Assembly: GCA_026197075.1 (NCBI GenBank)
Contig: JAPHQV010000033.1
Location: forward strand, 1-62,070
Direction: 5' to 3'
DNA from: Gammaproteobacteria bacterium
GTDB taxonomy: Bacteria > Pseudomonadota > Gammaproteobacteria > DSM-19610
DNA length: 62,070 bases
In this document: one piece after another, positions 39,972 through 49,275 of the stretch
Layout: each line of letters starts with the position of its first letter
Position numbering within the stretch: position 1 is the stretch's first letter
The notes under the pieces: model-generated
Seen by the model: only the letters and a program-made list of their open reading frames with translations
Databases searched by the model: none
What the model was told of the DNA's origin: nothing
Made by a program: the position numbers and the translations under genes

Positions 39972-40808
39972 ATGATCAGACATGCGTTGCTGGTACTGGC
40001 GGTGACCATCGGGGTCCCGGTCCATGCAGATCCATCGCAAAACCCGGTCGAAGTCCTCAAGGAGTTGATCAATTCCGTAGACTCAGCCTATCTCACGCAG
40101 AGTGATCAGAATCTCATGATGATGGAGGACAATCCCGCCTTGTGGACGGTGGAGGAAGGCAAGGCCTTGTTCCACGCCAAGCGGGGGCCGAAGAACGTTT
40201 CCCTGGAGACCTGCGACTTCGGCATGGGCCCCGGCAAGCTGGAGGGTGCCTATGCCGCCATGCCCCGTTACTTCAAGGACACGGGCAAGGTCATGGACCT
40301 GGAGACACGCCTGGTGCACTGCATGACCACCATTCAGGGGTTTCCCGCTGACGACCCGGCGGTGAAGAAGCTGCATGGCTCCGACACCGACCATATGAAA
40401 TTACAGAGCTACATCGCCGCGCAATCCAACGGCATGCCCTGGAACCCGCCCATGGATCATCCCCTGGAAAAGGCCATGCGTGATGCGGGCGAGGTGATCT
40501 TCTACCGTCGCGCCGGCTCGCTCGACATGAGTTGCCAGACCTGCCACAGCGTAACCGGTAAACGCATCCGTGCCTCGGTACTGCCCAATGTCTATGTTCC
40601 CCAGGAATGGTCCAAGGCGATTTCCTGGCCGGCGTTCCGCGTAGGACACCAGGAGACGCGCAGCAGCCAGCACCGCCTGCGTGGCTGTTACTGGCAAATG
40701 CGCAAGGCAGGCCCCGTCGCAGGTTCCCCCGCGACAATCGCCGTGTTGTCCTTCTGGACCGACATGGCGCGTGGTCAGCCGGCCATCCTGCCCGACATGA
40801 AGCGCTGA
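39972..40808 (+). CDS. soxA: Sulfur-oxidation cytochrome SoxA
   Basis: A 278-residue periplasmic c-type cytochrome with a signal peptide (MIRHALLVLAVTIGVPVHA). The haem-binding motif is CQTCH (188-192) and the haem-ligating active-site cysteine is C239 in RLRGCYWQM, which is the persulfidated cysteine in SoxA. The N-terminal haem of diheme SoxA is missing: only single Cys (C81, C117) remain, as in monohaem SoxA. With SoxX it attaches thiosulfate to SoxYZ. GGAGG precedes the ATG. Confidence 0.95.
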   Translation: MIRHALLVLAVTIGVPVHADPSQNPVEVLKELINSVDSAYLTQSDQNLMMMEDNPALWTVEEGKALFHAKRGPKNVSLETCDFGMGPGKLEGAYAAMPRYFKDTGKVMDLETRLVHCMTTIQGFPADDPAVKKLHGSDTDHMKLQSYIAAQSNGMPWNPPMDHPLEKAMRDAGEVIFYRRAGSLDMSCQTCHSVTGKRIRASVLPNVYVPQEWSKAISWPAFRVGHQETRSSQHRLRGCYWQMRKAGPVAGSPATIAVLSFWTDMARGQPAILPDMKR

Positions 40809-40832
40809 ACCCGGATGCCTAGGAGACTCGCC

Positions 40833-41510
40833 ATGATGTTGAACAACATGACCCGCTTTGCGACCGTACTCACACTGAGCCTCGGCGCGTACACCACCTC
40901 CCATGCCGCGGAGCCCGGCAAACCGGATTACACGAAGATGAGCGCCGAGGCCCTGGCCGAACACCTGGTCCTGGAATCCGGCAGTTTCGATCTCGATCAG
41001 CCGACCCAGGAGGGTGGGACGGCCCGTGAGCGCATGATTCAGGACGACCTGCAAAAACTCTGTTCACAAACCCGCAACAAGCCCAACGCCGAGCAGGCCG
41101 GCCAGATCGTCACCGCCGCGCGTGCCTCCATCCAGTACCCTGAAGGCGGCATCTCCCTGGGCGACTGGCAGAAGGGCGGTGACCTGGCCTGGGGCGGCTT
41201 CGGCTATCGCATCGGCCACAATCCCGACGATCATAGCCAGCGCGACCCGAGCGGCAATTGCTACAACTGCCACGCACTGTCACCGCAGCGTACCGGTGGT
41301 GATATCGGCCCCAGCCTGACCGGCTATGGCATCATCCGCGGCGACACCGAGGCCACCCGCCGGTTCGTCTACGATATGATCTATAACCCGCACGCCTATT
41401 TCCCCTGCACCCACATGCCGCGCATGGGCGCCAAGGGCCTGCTCACCCAGGAGGCCATCGCGGACATCATGGCCTACCTGCTGGATCCGGAGTCTCCAGT
41501 GAACAAGTAG
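40833..41510 (+). CDS. soxX: Sulfur-oxidation cytochrome SoxX
   Basis: A 225-residue periplasmic monohaem cytochrome, partner of SoxA. It has a signal peptide (TVLTLSLGAYTTSHA), haem motif CYNCH with the following ALSPQRTGGDIGPSLTGYG, and a candidate Met ligand in THMPRMGAKG. It is longer than Paracoccus SoxX by an N-terminal helical extension. AGGAG lies seven bases before the ATG at 40833, 24 bp after soxA. The pair is followed by a strong terminator and no other sox gene. Confidence 0.94.
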   Translation: MMLNNMTRFATVLTLSLGAYTTSHAAEPGKPDYTKMSAEALAEHLVLESGSFDLDQPTQEGGTARERMIQDDLQKLCSQTRNKPNAEQAGQIVTAARASIQYPEGGISLGDWQKGGDLAWGGFGYRIGHNPDDHSQRDPSGNCYNCHALSPQRTGGDIGPSLTGYGIIRGDTEATRRFVYDMIYNPHAYFPCTHMPRMGAKGLLTQEAIADIMAYLLDPESPVNK

Positions 41511-41646
41511 GGAAAGGCTACGTCGACAATGTAGCCGATTGCTGGGGGGGGACTCGGACGCGGACGCCAAGTGACTGGTACTGGCGTATGCGAATCTGGA
41601 GACGGTGTAGACCGAACCGATTGAGCTGCCCGGAAGAATCGGACAA

Positions 41647-41674
41647 AAAGAAGGCCCCTGCCGGGGCCTTCTTT
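41647..41674. terminator. Bidirectional intrinsic terminator
   Basis: AAAGAAGGCCCC and GGGGCCTTCTTT (41647-41658 / 41663-41674) form a 12-bp perfect stem with a TGCC loop; the A/T ends give a U-run on either strand. It lies between the converging soxX and the minus-strand barrel gene, serving both. Confidence 0.9.
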
Positions 41675-41694
41675 ATCGGGCTCGATCGAGCCGC

Positions 41695-42225
41695 CTAGAA
41701 CTTGATCAGTACACCGATGGACAGCAGATCAACATCATCGTCAATATCATACCACTCCCACTCACCGAACATGCCGAACTGGTCAGTGAACATGTATTGA
41801 GCGCCGATGCCATACATGAGGTCGGTGCCATCGTCGTCAACGCCGGAAAGAGCACCACCGCCTTCGATTTCCCAGTCGACGAGACCGACCCTGGCGAACA
41901 CACCGAGCTGCTCGTTGAGCGGCAGGATGCCCTTGACAGCGAGAGTCCAGCCGTCCGCTTCGGCGCTGACTGCCGAAGCGCCTATGGATCCGCTGATCTC
42001 GCCCATATCCACCCAGGCGGCCTCGAAGGCGATGTTCTGATTCATCTCCCAGCCGCCGAAGATTTTCCAGCCGGTGTCTTCATCGTCGCAATTGGTTACG
42101 CCACTGCAGCCATCGATGGTAGCCTGTCCGATACTCGCACCCGCATAGAAACCATTCTGTGCGAGGGCAGAACCCGTCACACCCATCATCAACAACATTG
42201 CGCCAATAAGTTTCGTTTTGTTCAT
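41695..42225 (-). CDS. OmpA-like small outer-membrane beta-barrel protein
   Basis: A 176-residue exported protein: signal peptide MNKTKLIGAMLLMMGVTGSALAQ without the final residues counted exactly, then NGFYAGASIGQATIDG (typical start of OmpA/OmpW-like eight-strand barrels), strands such as WKIFGGWEMNQNIAFEAAWVDMG, and a C-terminal IGVLIKF with the terminal Phe. The loops are strongly acidic (DDEDTG, DIDDDVD), suiting a halophile-like envelope. It has a possible AAGGAGC ribosome site and converges on soxX over the shared terminator. Confidence 0.85.
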   Translation of the reverse strand: MNKTKLIGAMLLMMGVTGSALAQNGFYAGASIGQATIDGCSGVTNCDDEDTGWKIFGGWEMNQNIAFEAAWVDMGEISGSIGASAVSAEADGWTLAVKGILPLNEQLGVFARVGLVDWEIEGGGALSGVDDDGTDLMYGIGAQYMFTDQFGMFGEWEWYDIDDDVDLLSIGVLIKF

Positions 42226-42520
42226 GAACCGCTCCTTGAGTTACCTCTACGAGTATCATCCAGACAAACTTTCTACACCTCCCGTGAGCTGAACCCAGCC
42301 AGTGACGATAAGCACAAGATAAAAAACGGAATTCCGCGGTAACGCTGTTGTTTGAGCCATCCCTGCCCCCAGTATTATTGGTTTTGGTTATGCATCCTTT
42401 CGGACCCTGTGTGGCCCTGACTGAATTCCTAGACCATGACTTTCAGCTTGTCAAATGGCCGCGTCATAGCACACAGAAATCCATCTCCCTCTCCTACGCG
42501 AATAAGGGAGGAGGGATATA
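42226..42520. other. 295-bp divergent intergenic region
   Basis: The region between the minus-strand barrel gene and the plus-strand zinc locus should carry promoters for both. I looked for a Zur-type GTTATAnnnTATAAC box and saw none. No gene or repeat is supported. Confidence 0.4.
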
Positions 42521-42910
42521 GTGCAACCACACGCGGTTGCCAGCCTCCGCGCCCTGTGCTCCAATGCGCCGATGGCGACCCCTGCACCATTTCGTTTCCT
42601 GCGCACAGGCCCGCGACCCTCGCGCCCCGGTCTGACGCTGCTGCTCGGCCTGTTACTGGCCCTGGCCCAGTTCACGGCGTCTGCCCATGGCCTGAGCCAC
42701 CTGTCCGATCACCCCGATGAAGGCGGCACCCATACCCCCGCCTGCGAATGGTGCCTCAACCTTTCCCAGCTGGGCGCCGCCGTGCCGACGACCGGCCTGT
42801 GCCTGCTTGCCCGGGACGGCTCCAGCCCGCTGCTCGACGCCAGCGCCGTGGTCGCTCCCTCCACTCCTTTCCCCTACCGCTACCACAGCCGCGCCCCACC
42901 CCACGCCTGA
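42521..42910 (+). CDS. DUF2946-like small exported protein of the zinc locus
   Basis: A 129-residue protein with a long basic N-terminus, one hydrophobic signal/anchor (LTLLLGLLLALAQFTASAHG) and a short periplasmic part containing HGLSHLSDHPDE and CEWCLNLSQLG. This His plus CxxC pattern is typical of DUF2946-like proteins that precede metal transport genes. The GTG start at 42521 is supported by GGGAGGAGGG just upstream; an ATG at 42572 is an alternative. Function unknown; metal sensing or relay is only suggested by context. Confidence 0.65.
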   Translation: MQPHAVASLRALCSNAPMATPAPFRFLRTGPRPSRPGLTLLLGLLLALAQFTASAHGLSHLSDHPDEGGTHTPACEWCLNLSQLGAAVPTTGLCLLARDGSSPLLDASAVVAPSTPFPYRYHSRAPPHA

Positions 42911-43015
42911 TACCCGGCCCATGCTAACTGGCGACATCTGTCGCCCATGAACCATTGACCCTGCGCATGGCGACTGCCCCGTGGCATGCCGTGCGCGTGT
43001 ATCAGGAGATCCATC

Positions 43016-44212
43016 ATGTTCAAGCACTACCTCGTCGGCAGCGCCGTCGCTGCGTCCCTGTTGCCTGCCCTGGCCGCCGGCCAGACCAACTTCAACCCGG
43101 AGATGTCCCTCATCCTGCAGGGCGCCTGGGTCGACCGCGCCGGCGGTGAACGCCATATCACCGGCTTCCTGCCCGCCGACAGCCATGGCCATGACCACGG
43201 CGGTGGCGAGTCGTCACGCGGCTTCACCCTCGACCATACCGAGCTCGTCATGTCCGCCAACGTGGACCGTTATTTCCGCGGCTATCTGAACCTCGCCTTC
43301 ATCGACGAGGAGGTGGAAGTGGAAGAAGCCTGGTTCCAGACCCTGGGCCTGGGCCATGGCTTCACCGTCAAGGGCGGTCGTTTCCTGTCCGGCATCGGCT
43401 ACCAGAACGAACGGCACCCCCATGCCTGGGATTTTTACGACACCAGTCTCCTGCACCAGGCCCTGTTCGGCACCCACCTGATCCAGGACGGCCTGCAGGC
43501 CAGGTGGATCGCCCCGCTCGAAACCTTCCTGGAATTCGGTGTGGAAGCGGCGCGCGGCCAGAACTTCCCCGGCACCGACAACGACAAGCGCGGCGTGGGC
43601 ACCTGGGCGGCCTTCGCACATATCGGTGATGACGTCGGCACCTCCCACAGCTGGCGCGCGGGCCTGTCCCATGTGCGCGCCAAGCCCGAGGATCGTGACG
43701 GTGAGGTGGAGGATCTGTGGGGTGACGAGGCGGAGCTGGCGTTCACCGGGAACTCGCGCGCCTGGGTGGCTGACTTCGTATGGAAGTGGGCGCCGGAAGG
43801 CAACCCCACCCAACGCAACCTGACCCTGCAGGCGGAGTACTTCCGCCGTACCGAACGTGGTGAAATGGAATGCGAGGACGGCGCCTGCGTGGGTGAGGAA
43901 GGAGACTACCGGTCCCGGCAGTCGGGCTGGTATGCGCAGGGTGTGTACCAGTTCATGCCGCGCTGGCGGGTGGGCTACCGCTATGACCGGCTGCAGTCGG
44001 ACTCCGTGGACTTCGGCAACCTCGAAACCTGGGTGACCGGTTCCGACTACGAACCCAGCAGGCACACGCTGATGGTGGACTACTCGCCCAGCGAGTTCTC
44101 GCGCCTGCGCCTGCAGTACGCCCGCGACGAATCCATGGAGGACGCCGCCGACAACCAGGTCATCCTGCAGTACATCTTCAGCCTGGGCGCCCACGGCGCG
44201 CATCGCTTCTGA
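43016..44212 (+). CDS. Outer-membrane protein with His-rich loop, zinc-uptake associated
   Basis: A 398-residue exported beta-barrel. After the signal peptide (AVAASLLPALAAGQ) the mature protein has a His-rich segment (DSHGHDHGGG) near its start, aromatic strands throughout, and a C-terminal SLGAHGAHRF ending in Phe. Proteins of this type sit upstream of ZnuA-like genes and are thought to let zinc cross the outer membrane; there is no TonB plug domain at this length, so it is more porin-like. AGGAG precedes the ATG at 43016. The next gene starts 12 bp downstream. Confidence 0.8.
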   Translation: MFKHYLVGSAVAASLLPALAAGQTNFNPEMSLILQGAWVDRAGGERHITGFLPADSHGHDHGGGESSRGFTLDHTELVMSANVDRYFRGYLNLAFIDEEVEVEEAWFQTLGLGHGFTVKGGRFLSGIGYQNERHPHAWDFYDTSLLHQALFGTHLIQDGLQARWIAPLETFLEFGVEAARGQNFPGTDNDKRGVGTWAAFAHIGDDVGTSHSWRAGLSHVRAKPEDRDGEVEDLWGDEAELAFTGNSRAWVADFVWKWAPEGNPTQRNLTLQAEYFRRTERGEMECEDGACVGEEGDYRSRQSGWYAQGVYQFMPRWRVGYRYDRLQSDSVDFGNLETWVTGSDYEPSRHTLMVDYSPSEFSRLRLQYARDESMEDAADNQVILQYIFSLGAHGAHRF

Positions 44213-44224
44213 GGAGCAAACATC

Positions 44225-45118
44225 ATGAAACGATTGTTGCTGTTACTACTGGCCGGCTGCGCCTGGCCGGCCCAGGCCGCCCTCACCGTGCTCGCCTGCG
44301 AGCCGGAATGGGCGGCGCTCACGGAAGAGCTCGCGGGCGATCTTGCCCGTGTCAGCTCCGCCACCACCGCACACCAGGATCCGCACCGCATCCAGGCACG
44401 GCCCTCGCTGATCGCCCGGGCGCGCAACGCGGACCTGCTGGTATGCACCGGCGCTGACCTCGAGATCGGCTGGTTGCCGCTGCTGCTGCGGGAATCGGGC
44501 AATGCCCGCATCCAGCCCGGTCGACCGGGTTATTTCGAGGCGACCGGGTATGTCGAACTCGTGGATCAGCTGGAACGCATCGACCGCTCCATGGGCGACG
44601 TGCACGCGGCGGGCAACCCGCATATCGTCACCGACCCGCGCAACCTGCTGCCGGTGGCCGCGGCCCTGGCCGCGCGCCTGGCGGAGATCGATCCTGCCAA
44701 CGCCGATGCCTATGCACAACGACACCAGGACTTCGACCAAAGACTGCGCGTCGCCATCACCCGCTGGGAGCGGCAAGCGGAGGGGCTGCGCGGAGTACCG
44801 GTACTGGTGCATCACACCAACTGGTCATACCTGGCACGCTGGTTGGAGCTGGAGGTAGTAGGAGACCTGGAACCCAAACCGGGCGTCGATCCCTCCGTGG
44901 CGCAATTGGGGAGATTGCTGGAAACCCTGCAGGCGAAGCCGGCACGCATGACCCTGCGCAGCGCCTACCACGCGCCACGCGCCTCGGAATGGCTCGCCGT
45001 CCGCACCGGCATCCCGGCCGTGGAACTGCCCTATACCGTGGGTGGATCGGAACAGGCCACGGACCTGTTATCCCTGTATGAGGACACCCTCGCGCGCCTC
45101 AAGGCGGCCCTGCCATGA
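44225..45118 (+). CDS. znuA: Zinc/manganese ABC transporter substrate-binding protein (ZnuA-like)
   Basis: A 297-residue periplasmic cluster-A1 binding protein with a signal peptide (LLLLLLAGCAWPAQA). Ligand-bearing motifs are TTAHQDPHRIQ (His), AAGNPHIVTDP (His) and VLVHHTNWSYLARWLEL, with DLEPKPGVDPS, matching the zinc family. The first motif is AHQDPH rather than the common GHDPH and there is no long acidic/His loop. GAGG precedes the ATG; the stop overlaps znuB. Confidence 0.88.
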   Translation: MKRLLLLLLAGCAWPAQAALTVLACEPEWAALTEELAGDLARVSSATTAHQDPHRIQARPSLIARARNADLLVCTGADLEIGWLPLLLRESGNARIQPGRPGYFEATGYVELVDQLERIDRSMGDVHAAGNPHIVTDPRNLLPVAAALAARLAEIDPANADAYAQRHQDFDQRLRVAITRWERQAEGLRGVPVLVHHTNWSYLARWLELEVVGDLEPKPGVDPSVAQLGRLLETLQAKPARMTLRSAYHAPRASEWLAVRTGIPAVELPYTVGGSEQATDLLSLYEDTLARLKAALP

Positions 45119-45861
45119 ACCTGGAACTGCCCTTTGGCATCCTGCTTCCCGCCTTTGTGGCGGGGCTGCTGGTGCTGGCCAGCCACGTGCCCCTGGGCCG
45201 GGAGGTGCTGCGCCGCGGCATCATCTTCATCGATCTGGCCATTGCCCAGATCGCCGGGCTGGGAGTGATCGCCGTGCATGCCCTGGGGCACGCGGAGTCC
45301 CCCTGGCTGACCCAGCTCGGCGCCGTCGGTGCGGCGCTGGCCGGCGCACTGTTACTGCAATGGACGGAACGACGCAATCCCGCACGCCAGGAGGCCATCA
45401 TCGGCGTGAGCTTCGTGGTGGCGGCCAGCGCCGCCATCCTGCTCATCAGCCACGACCCCCACGGTGGTGAGCACCTGCGCGAATTGCTGGTGGGGCAGAT
45501 CCTCTGGACCACCTGGTCCGACCTGCTGCCATTGGGGATTCTGACGCTCGCCGTGCTGGGTGCCTGGTTCGGCCTGCGGCTGTGGCGCTCGCCACTGGGG
45601 TTTTACCTGCTGTTCGCGGTGATGATCACCGCCTCGGTACAGATCGTGGGGGTGTACCTGGTGTTCGCGAGCCTCATCATCCCGGCGCTGGCCGGTGGTG
45701 AACGGCTGTGGCGTGGCTATGCCATCGGCGCGGCCGGCTACGCCCTTGGCCTGCTCGCCTCGGCCTGGCTGGACCTGCCTTCGGGTGCGGCCATCGTGCT
45801 GGCATTGGGGCTGGTGGCGCTGCCGACGGGCGTCATTCGACGCAGACCAACCGCGTCATGA
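45115..45861 (+). CDS. znuB: Zinc ABC transporter permease (ZnuB-like)
   Basis: A 248-residue permease with about eight helices and the family motif RRGIIFIDLAIAQIAGLGV near the start; GVYLVFASLIIPALA near the end contains the EAA-like coupling region. It pairs with the preceding ZnuA by an ATGA overlap. The ATPase (znuC) is not in this cluster. The gene ends 16 bp from the converging histidine kinase gene. Confidence 0.9.
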   Translation: MNLELPFGILLPAFVAGLLVLASHVPLGREVLRRGIIFIDLAIAQIAGLGVIAVHALGHAESPWLTQLGAVGAALAGALLLQWTERRNPARQEAIIGVSFVVAASAAILLISHDPHGGEHLRELLVGQILWTTWSDLLPLGILTLAVLGAWFGLRLWRSPLGFYLLFAVMITASVQIVGVYLVFASLIIPALAGGERLWRGYAIGAAGYALGLLASAWLDLPSGAAIVLALGLVALPTGVIRRRPTAS

Positions 45862-45877
45862 AGGCTGCTGGAATGAA

Positions 45878-47551
45878 TCAACCTGCCTGGTCGGCCAGGT
45901 TGAAATAAAAACTGGCGCCCTGATCCGGTACCGCCTCCGCCGAGATGCGGCCACCATGGCGGTGGATGATGCGCTGCACGGTGGCCAGACCAACGCCGTT
46001 ACCTTCGAACTCTTCGCGCTGATGCAGGCGCTGGAATGCTCCGAAGAGCCTGCCGGCGTGCGCCATGTCGAAGCCGGTGCCATTGTCGCTCACCTGGAAC
46101 ACGGTTACGCCGTCCCGCTGCTCAGCAGCGAACACGATATGGGCGACGGCCTTCCTGGCTGTGTATTTCCATGCGTTGCCGAGCAGATTTTCGAGCACAA
46201 TATAGAGTAAACCAGGATCTCCGGTGGCGAGCAGGCCAGGGGCGATTTCGATGCTGACGTCGCGGCCCGGATCCTGCTGGCGTAATTGCGTGACGATATC
46301 CTCGGCCATCGCGCTGAGGTCGACCCGATCCGGCTCCAGCGGGACATGCGTGATGCGCGATAGCTTTAGCATGTCATCGATGAGTACGCTCATGCGCTGG
46401 ACACCGGCGCAGACACGTTGCAGATAACTCCTTCCGGTGTCGTCGATCTGCTCGGCACAGTCTTGCAGCAGAGCCTGACTGAAGCCATCGATCGCGCGCA
46501 GGGGCGAGCGCAAGTCATGCGAGACGGAGTAGCTGAATGCCTTCAACTCTTCATTGGCCATCTCGAGCTCAGCGGTACGCTGCAACACGCGCCGTTCCAG
46601 CGAGGCATTGAGTTTACGCAGGCTGTCGATGGCCGTCTTGCGTTCAAATTCCACGGCCACCCGCGAAGCAAACACGCCGAGCAGCGGCGCTGTCCAGCGT
46701 GTCAGCATCATGGGCTTTGTGTCCATGACCGAGACGAGACCCAGCATTCGGCCGTTGGATGCAATAAGCGGAGTGCCATAATAACTTTCAACGCCCATCT
46801 GGCTCAGCATCGTGTCGTCCGGATAGAGCCGAGCCGCATCGCGCGGGATTAATTCCTTGCTCAGATCGAGAACATCCTTGCACGGCGTGCCGTTCAGGTT
46901 GTACTCGAAGTTGGGCGCGAAGTCCTCGCCGGCCCACACCGCCTGGGTTCGAACGCTCTTCCTGTTATCGAGCAGCAGACCGATGAACGCGTAACGTGCA
47001 CCGTACGACTGGGCGAGGTTCCGCACGCAGGTTCGAAAGAATTCGTCCGGATCGACCGTACTGGTAGCACGCGCCAGAAACTCCATCACGTCATGCGCCT
47101 GCTTCTGTTCGGTGATATCGATCAGCAAGCCTTGCAGGGCCTTTTGATTATGCGGGCCATCGATGACTTTGACGTGCTCGCGCAGCCACACCGTGCGACC
47201 GTCCGCCGCCAGCATGCGATACTCGAACTCGTGATCCTCACTGAGCCGGGCCGCCTCGGCACAGAAGTCCGGCACCCAATCCCGGTCTTCGGGATGGATG
47301 TGGGTCTGCCAGAAGCCCGGCTCATACCAGGCATCCACGGGATATCCCAGCAACGCTTCAACCTGCGAGCCGATGTGTGTGAAACGGTCTTCTGCCAGGT
47401 CGAAATTCCAGGGTATGGTGCGAGTCGATTCCAACAGGCTGCCGTAGAAGAACGGCGCGGAGAGTACCGCAGCGGCCCGCGGCTCCCGGGAGGCTTGTTC
47501 CCTTTTCCCACGGGTGTTCGGGGGGTCCCCCACGCTCTCATGATCTCTCAT
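45878..47551 (-). CDS. PAS-GAF sensor histidine kinase
   Basis: A 557-residue cytosolic kinase: a PAS/PAC domain (about 45-150, ending GLLIDITEQKQ), a GAF domain (about 165-305), a short coiled coil, HisKA with H345 in FSYSVSHDLRSPLRAIDGFS, and an ATPase domain with ENLLGNAWKYT, VSDNGTGFD and GNGVGLATV. The HisKA is of the phytochrome-like class. GGGAGG sits six bases before the ATG at 47551, so a longer reading start is not needed. There is no membrane helix and no adjacent response regulator, so its partner is unknown. Confidence 0.9.
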   Translation of the reverse strand: MRDHESVGDPPNTRGKREQASREPRAAAVLSAPFFYGSLLESTRTIPWNFDLAEDRFTHIGSQVEALLGYPVDAWYEPGFWQTHIHPEDRDWVPDFCAEAARLSEDHEFEYRMLAADGRTVWLREHVKVIDGPHNQKALQGLLIDITEQKQAHDVMEFLARATSTVDPDEFFRTCVRNLAQSYGARYAFIGLLLDNRKSVRTQAVWAGEDFAPNFEYNLNGTPCKDVLDLSKELIPRDAARLYPDDTMLSQMGVESYYGTPLIASNGRMLGLVSVMDTKPMMLTRWTAPLLGVFASRVAVEFERKTAIDSLRKLNASLERRVLQRTAELEMANEELKAFSYSVSHDLRSPLRAIDGFSQALLQDCAEQIDDTGRSYLQRVCAGVQRMSVLIDDMLKLSRITHVPLEPDRVDLSAMAEDIVTQLRQQDPGRDVSIEIAPGLLATGDPGLLYIVLENLLGNAWKYTARKAVAHIVFAAEQRDGVTVFQVSDNGTGFDMAHAGRLFGAFQRLHQREEFEGNGVGLATVQRIIHRHGGRISAEAVPDQGASFYFNLADQAG

Positions 47552-47727
47552 GAAACACCTCCCGAATATCAGAATACGAATGGCGCATGCCCTTATGCCA
47601 TTATGACAATCAGGCCGGCAGCCCTGCTGGTCCACGCTGATTTCCACCCGACATCAATCGATATCGTCCGATTTGACGGATTCTACATATTGTTACCATG
47701 GAGGAAACCTAATTTACTCCTCCCCCG

Positions 47728-49275
47728 TTACACCAGGATGCCCTGGCGCGCAAACAGTCCCAGGAAACGCTTCACATTGGCGCCTACCTGGCCCTGGAGC
47801 TTTTCCGGTGTGGTGGGTTTCAGGTTGGGCAATATGAGGAGCTGGGCGCGGATATCCTGGGTCAGCAATGCGATGAGCTCGGGCACCGTGCGAGTACCAT
47901 CCAGGTAGCTCACCAGGCGCACCGAGAAATCATCGAGCAGGATCGTGGAGTGCCGCGCCGTAGCCAGGTGCCCGATGCCCTGGGCGGCCTGGGTACGCGC
48001 GAGATGATGGGCACGCGGGCGTTCGGCGTCGCCGCGACTGTGACGACGCGGCAACGGGGTCATGCCCACCGCCTGGTGGGTGAAGAGAATGAACAGCTCG
48101 GACAGCAGTCCATTGACGTCCTCCGCCACCCGGTCATTTCCGACCGCGCGCAGGCGCGCGGCGGCGACTTCGGCCAGTTCCGGGAACGGCACGGCATCGG
48201 GATAACAAGCCGTCAACTCCAGGAGCGCCGCCTTGGCCAGGGGATGGCGGACCTGGACCTCCGTTTTTCCGGCCCGGATGAAGGCCTCGCTGCTGGCCTT
48301 GCGCAGGTTCACCTTGGCGGGCGCATCGAGGTTGGCGAAGAAGGACTGCGTGCGCAGGCGGCCGATGTCCAGGTCATGGGACAGGGGCGCGCCGGCACGG
48401 CACAGCAGGGACTGGCGGAAGCAGCGATTGCCCAGGTAATCCAGATATTGTTCCTGCTCCGCCAGGGTCTCGAACTGTTCCAGCCAGGACTCGGCCTGTT
48501 CGCCGAGCACCGAGGGGAACATGCTCTTGAGATCGGCATCGCACATGTATTGCAGGCCGTGACCCTCGACGGTGCTGATGAACTCGCTGACGAATTGCGG
48601 CTGGTTCCAGGCCTCGAGGTATTCATGGTAGAGATAGCTGGGGTGGGAGGTACGCAAGCGCTGCAGGTCCTCGCGCAAAAAACGGGCGGCCTCGGTTTCC
48701 ACCTGGGTCACCACCGGCTCGAAGCCGGCGAGAAAGGCGATGGCCTTGTCCAGTTTCTGCATGGGGTCCTGAATATCGCGGGTATGGTAGAGCAGCAGGT
48801 CGCGGATCACGCCACGCATGCGCCAACCCGGCCAGGTGTTGTAACTGATGTAGGCGATTCCCCGGGGGGAAAGATGGCGCGCACAGAGATCCAGGATGCG
48901 CGCCTGCACCGCGGGCGGCACCCAGGAATAGACGCCATGGGTGATGATGTAGTCGAACTCGCCGATGCCCTCGTCGAGTTCCATGATATCGCCCTGCTCG
49001 ATGCGGATATTGTCCAGCCCCAGCTCCGCCAACAGGCGCTGGCCATCGGCCACCTGCCGTGCCGCCAGCTCCACACCCAGGAAACGGCCCTCCGGCAGGC
49101 GGAAGGCCATGGGCACCAGGTTGCCACCGCTGGCACAGCCCAGTTCCACTACCCGCGCGCGTGCCGGGTCCGGCGCGTCCAGCCCGAACATCTGGCCCAG
49201 GGCCGCGAGATTTTCCGGGTCGCTGTCGGTGAAGGGGATGCTCTGGTAGGGGATCTCGTCGTAGCTGTCGGTCAT
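47728..49275 (-). CDS. Methyltransferase with regulatory domain, PKMT-like
   Basis: A 515-residue protein. The N-terminal class I methyltransferase domain has the SAM motif VVELGCASGGN (42-52) and FDYIITHGVYSWVPP; the middle part is the methyltransferase regulatory domain and the C-terminal part is a winged-helix/PKMT-type domain. The architecture resembles the rickettsial outer-membrane protein-lysine methyltransferases. The target is unknown. ATG at 49275 is chosen from the conserved start (MTDSYDEIPYQSIPF). Divergent from dxs; about 180 bp upstream of the kinase gene on the same strand. Confidence 0.85.
   Translation of the reverse strand: MTDSYDEIPYQSIPFTDSDPENLAALGQMFGLDAPDPARARVVELGCASGGNLVPMAFRLPEGRFLGVELAARQVADGQRLLAELGLDNIRIEQGDIMELDEGIGEFDYIITHGVYSWVPPAVQARILDLCARHLSPRGIAYISYNTWPGWRMRGVIRDLLLYHTRDIQDPMQKLDKAIAFLAGFEPVVTQVETEAARFLREDLQRLRTSHPSYLYHEYLEAWNQPQFVSEFISTVEGHGLQYMCDADLKSMFPSVLGEQAESWLEQFETLAEQEQYLDYLGNRCFRQSLLCRAGAPLSHDLDIGRLRTQSFFANLDAPAKVNLRKASSEAFIRAGKTEVQVRHPLAKAALLELTACYPDAVPFPELAEVAAARLRAVGNDRVAEDVNGLLSELFILFTHQAVGMTPLPRRHSRGDAERPRAHHLARTQAAQGIGHLATARHSTILLDDFSVRLVSYLDGTRTVPELIALLTQDIRAQLLILPNLKPTTPEKLQGQVGANVKRFLGLFARQGILV

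Noticed and set aside
45862-45905. Short stem TCAACCTG/CAGGTTGA between znuB and the kinase gene as a terminator.
   Set aside because: The stem is only 8 bp with a 10-nt loop and no T-run on either side; it includes the kinase stop codon.
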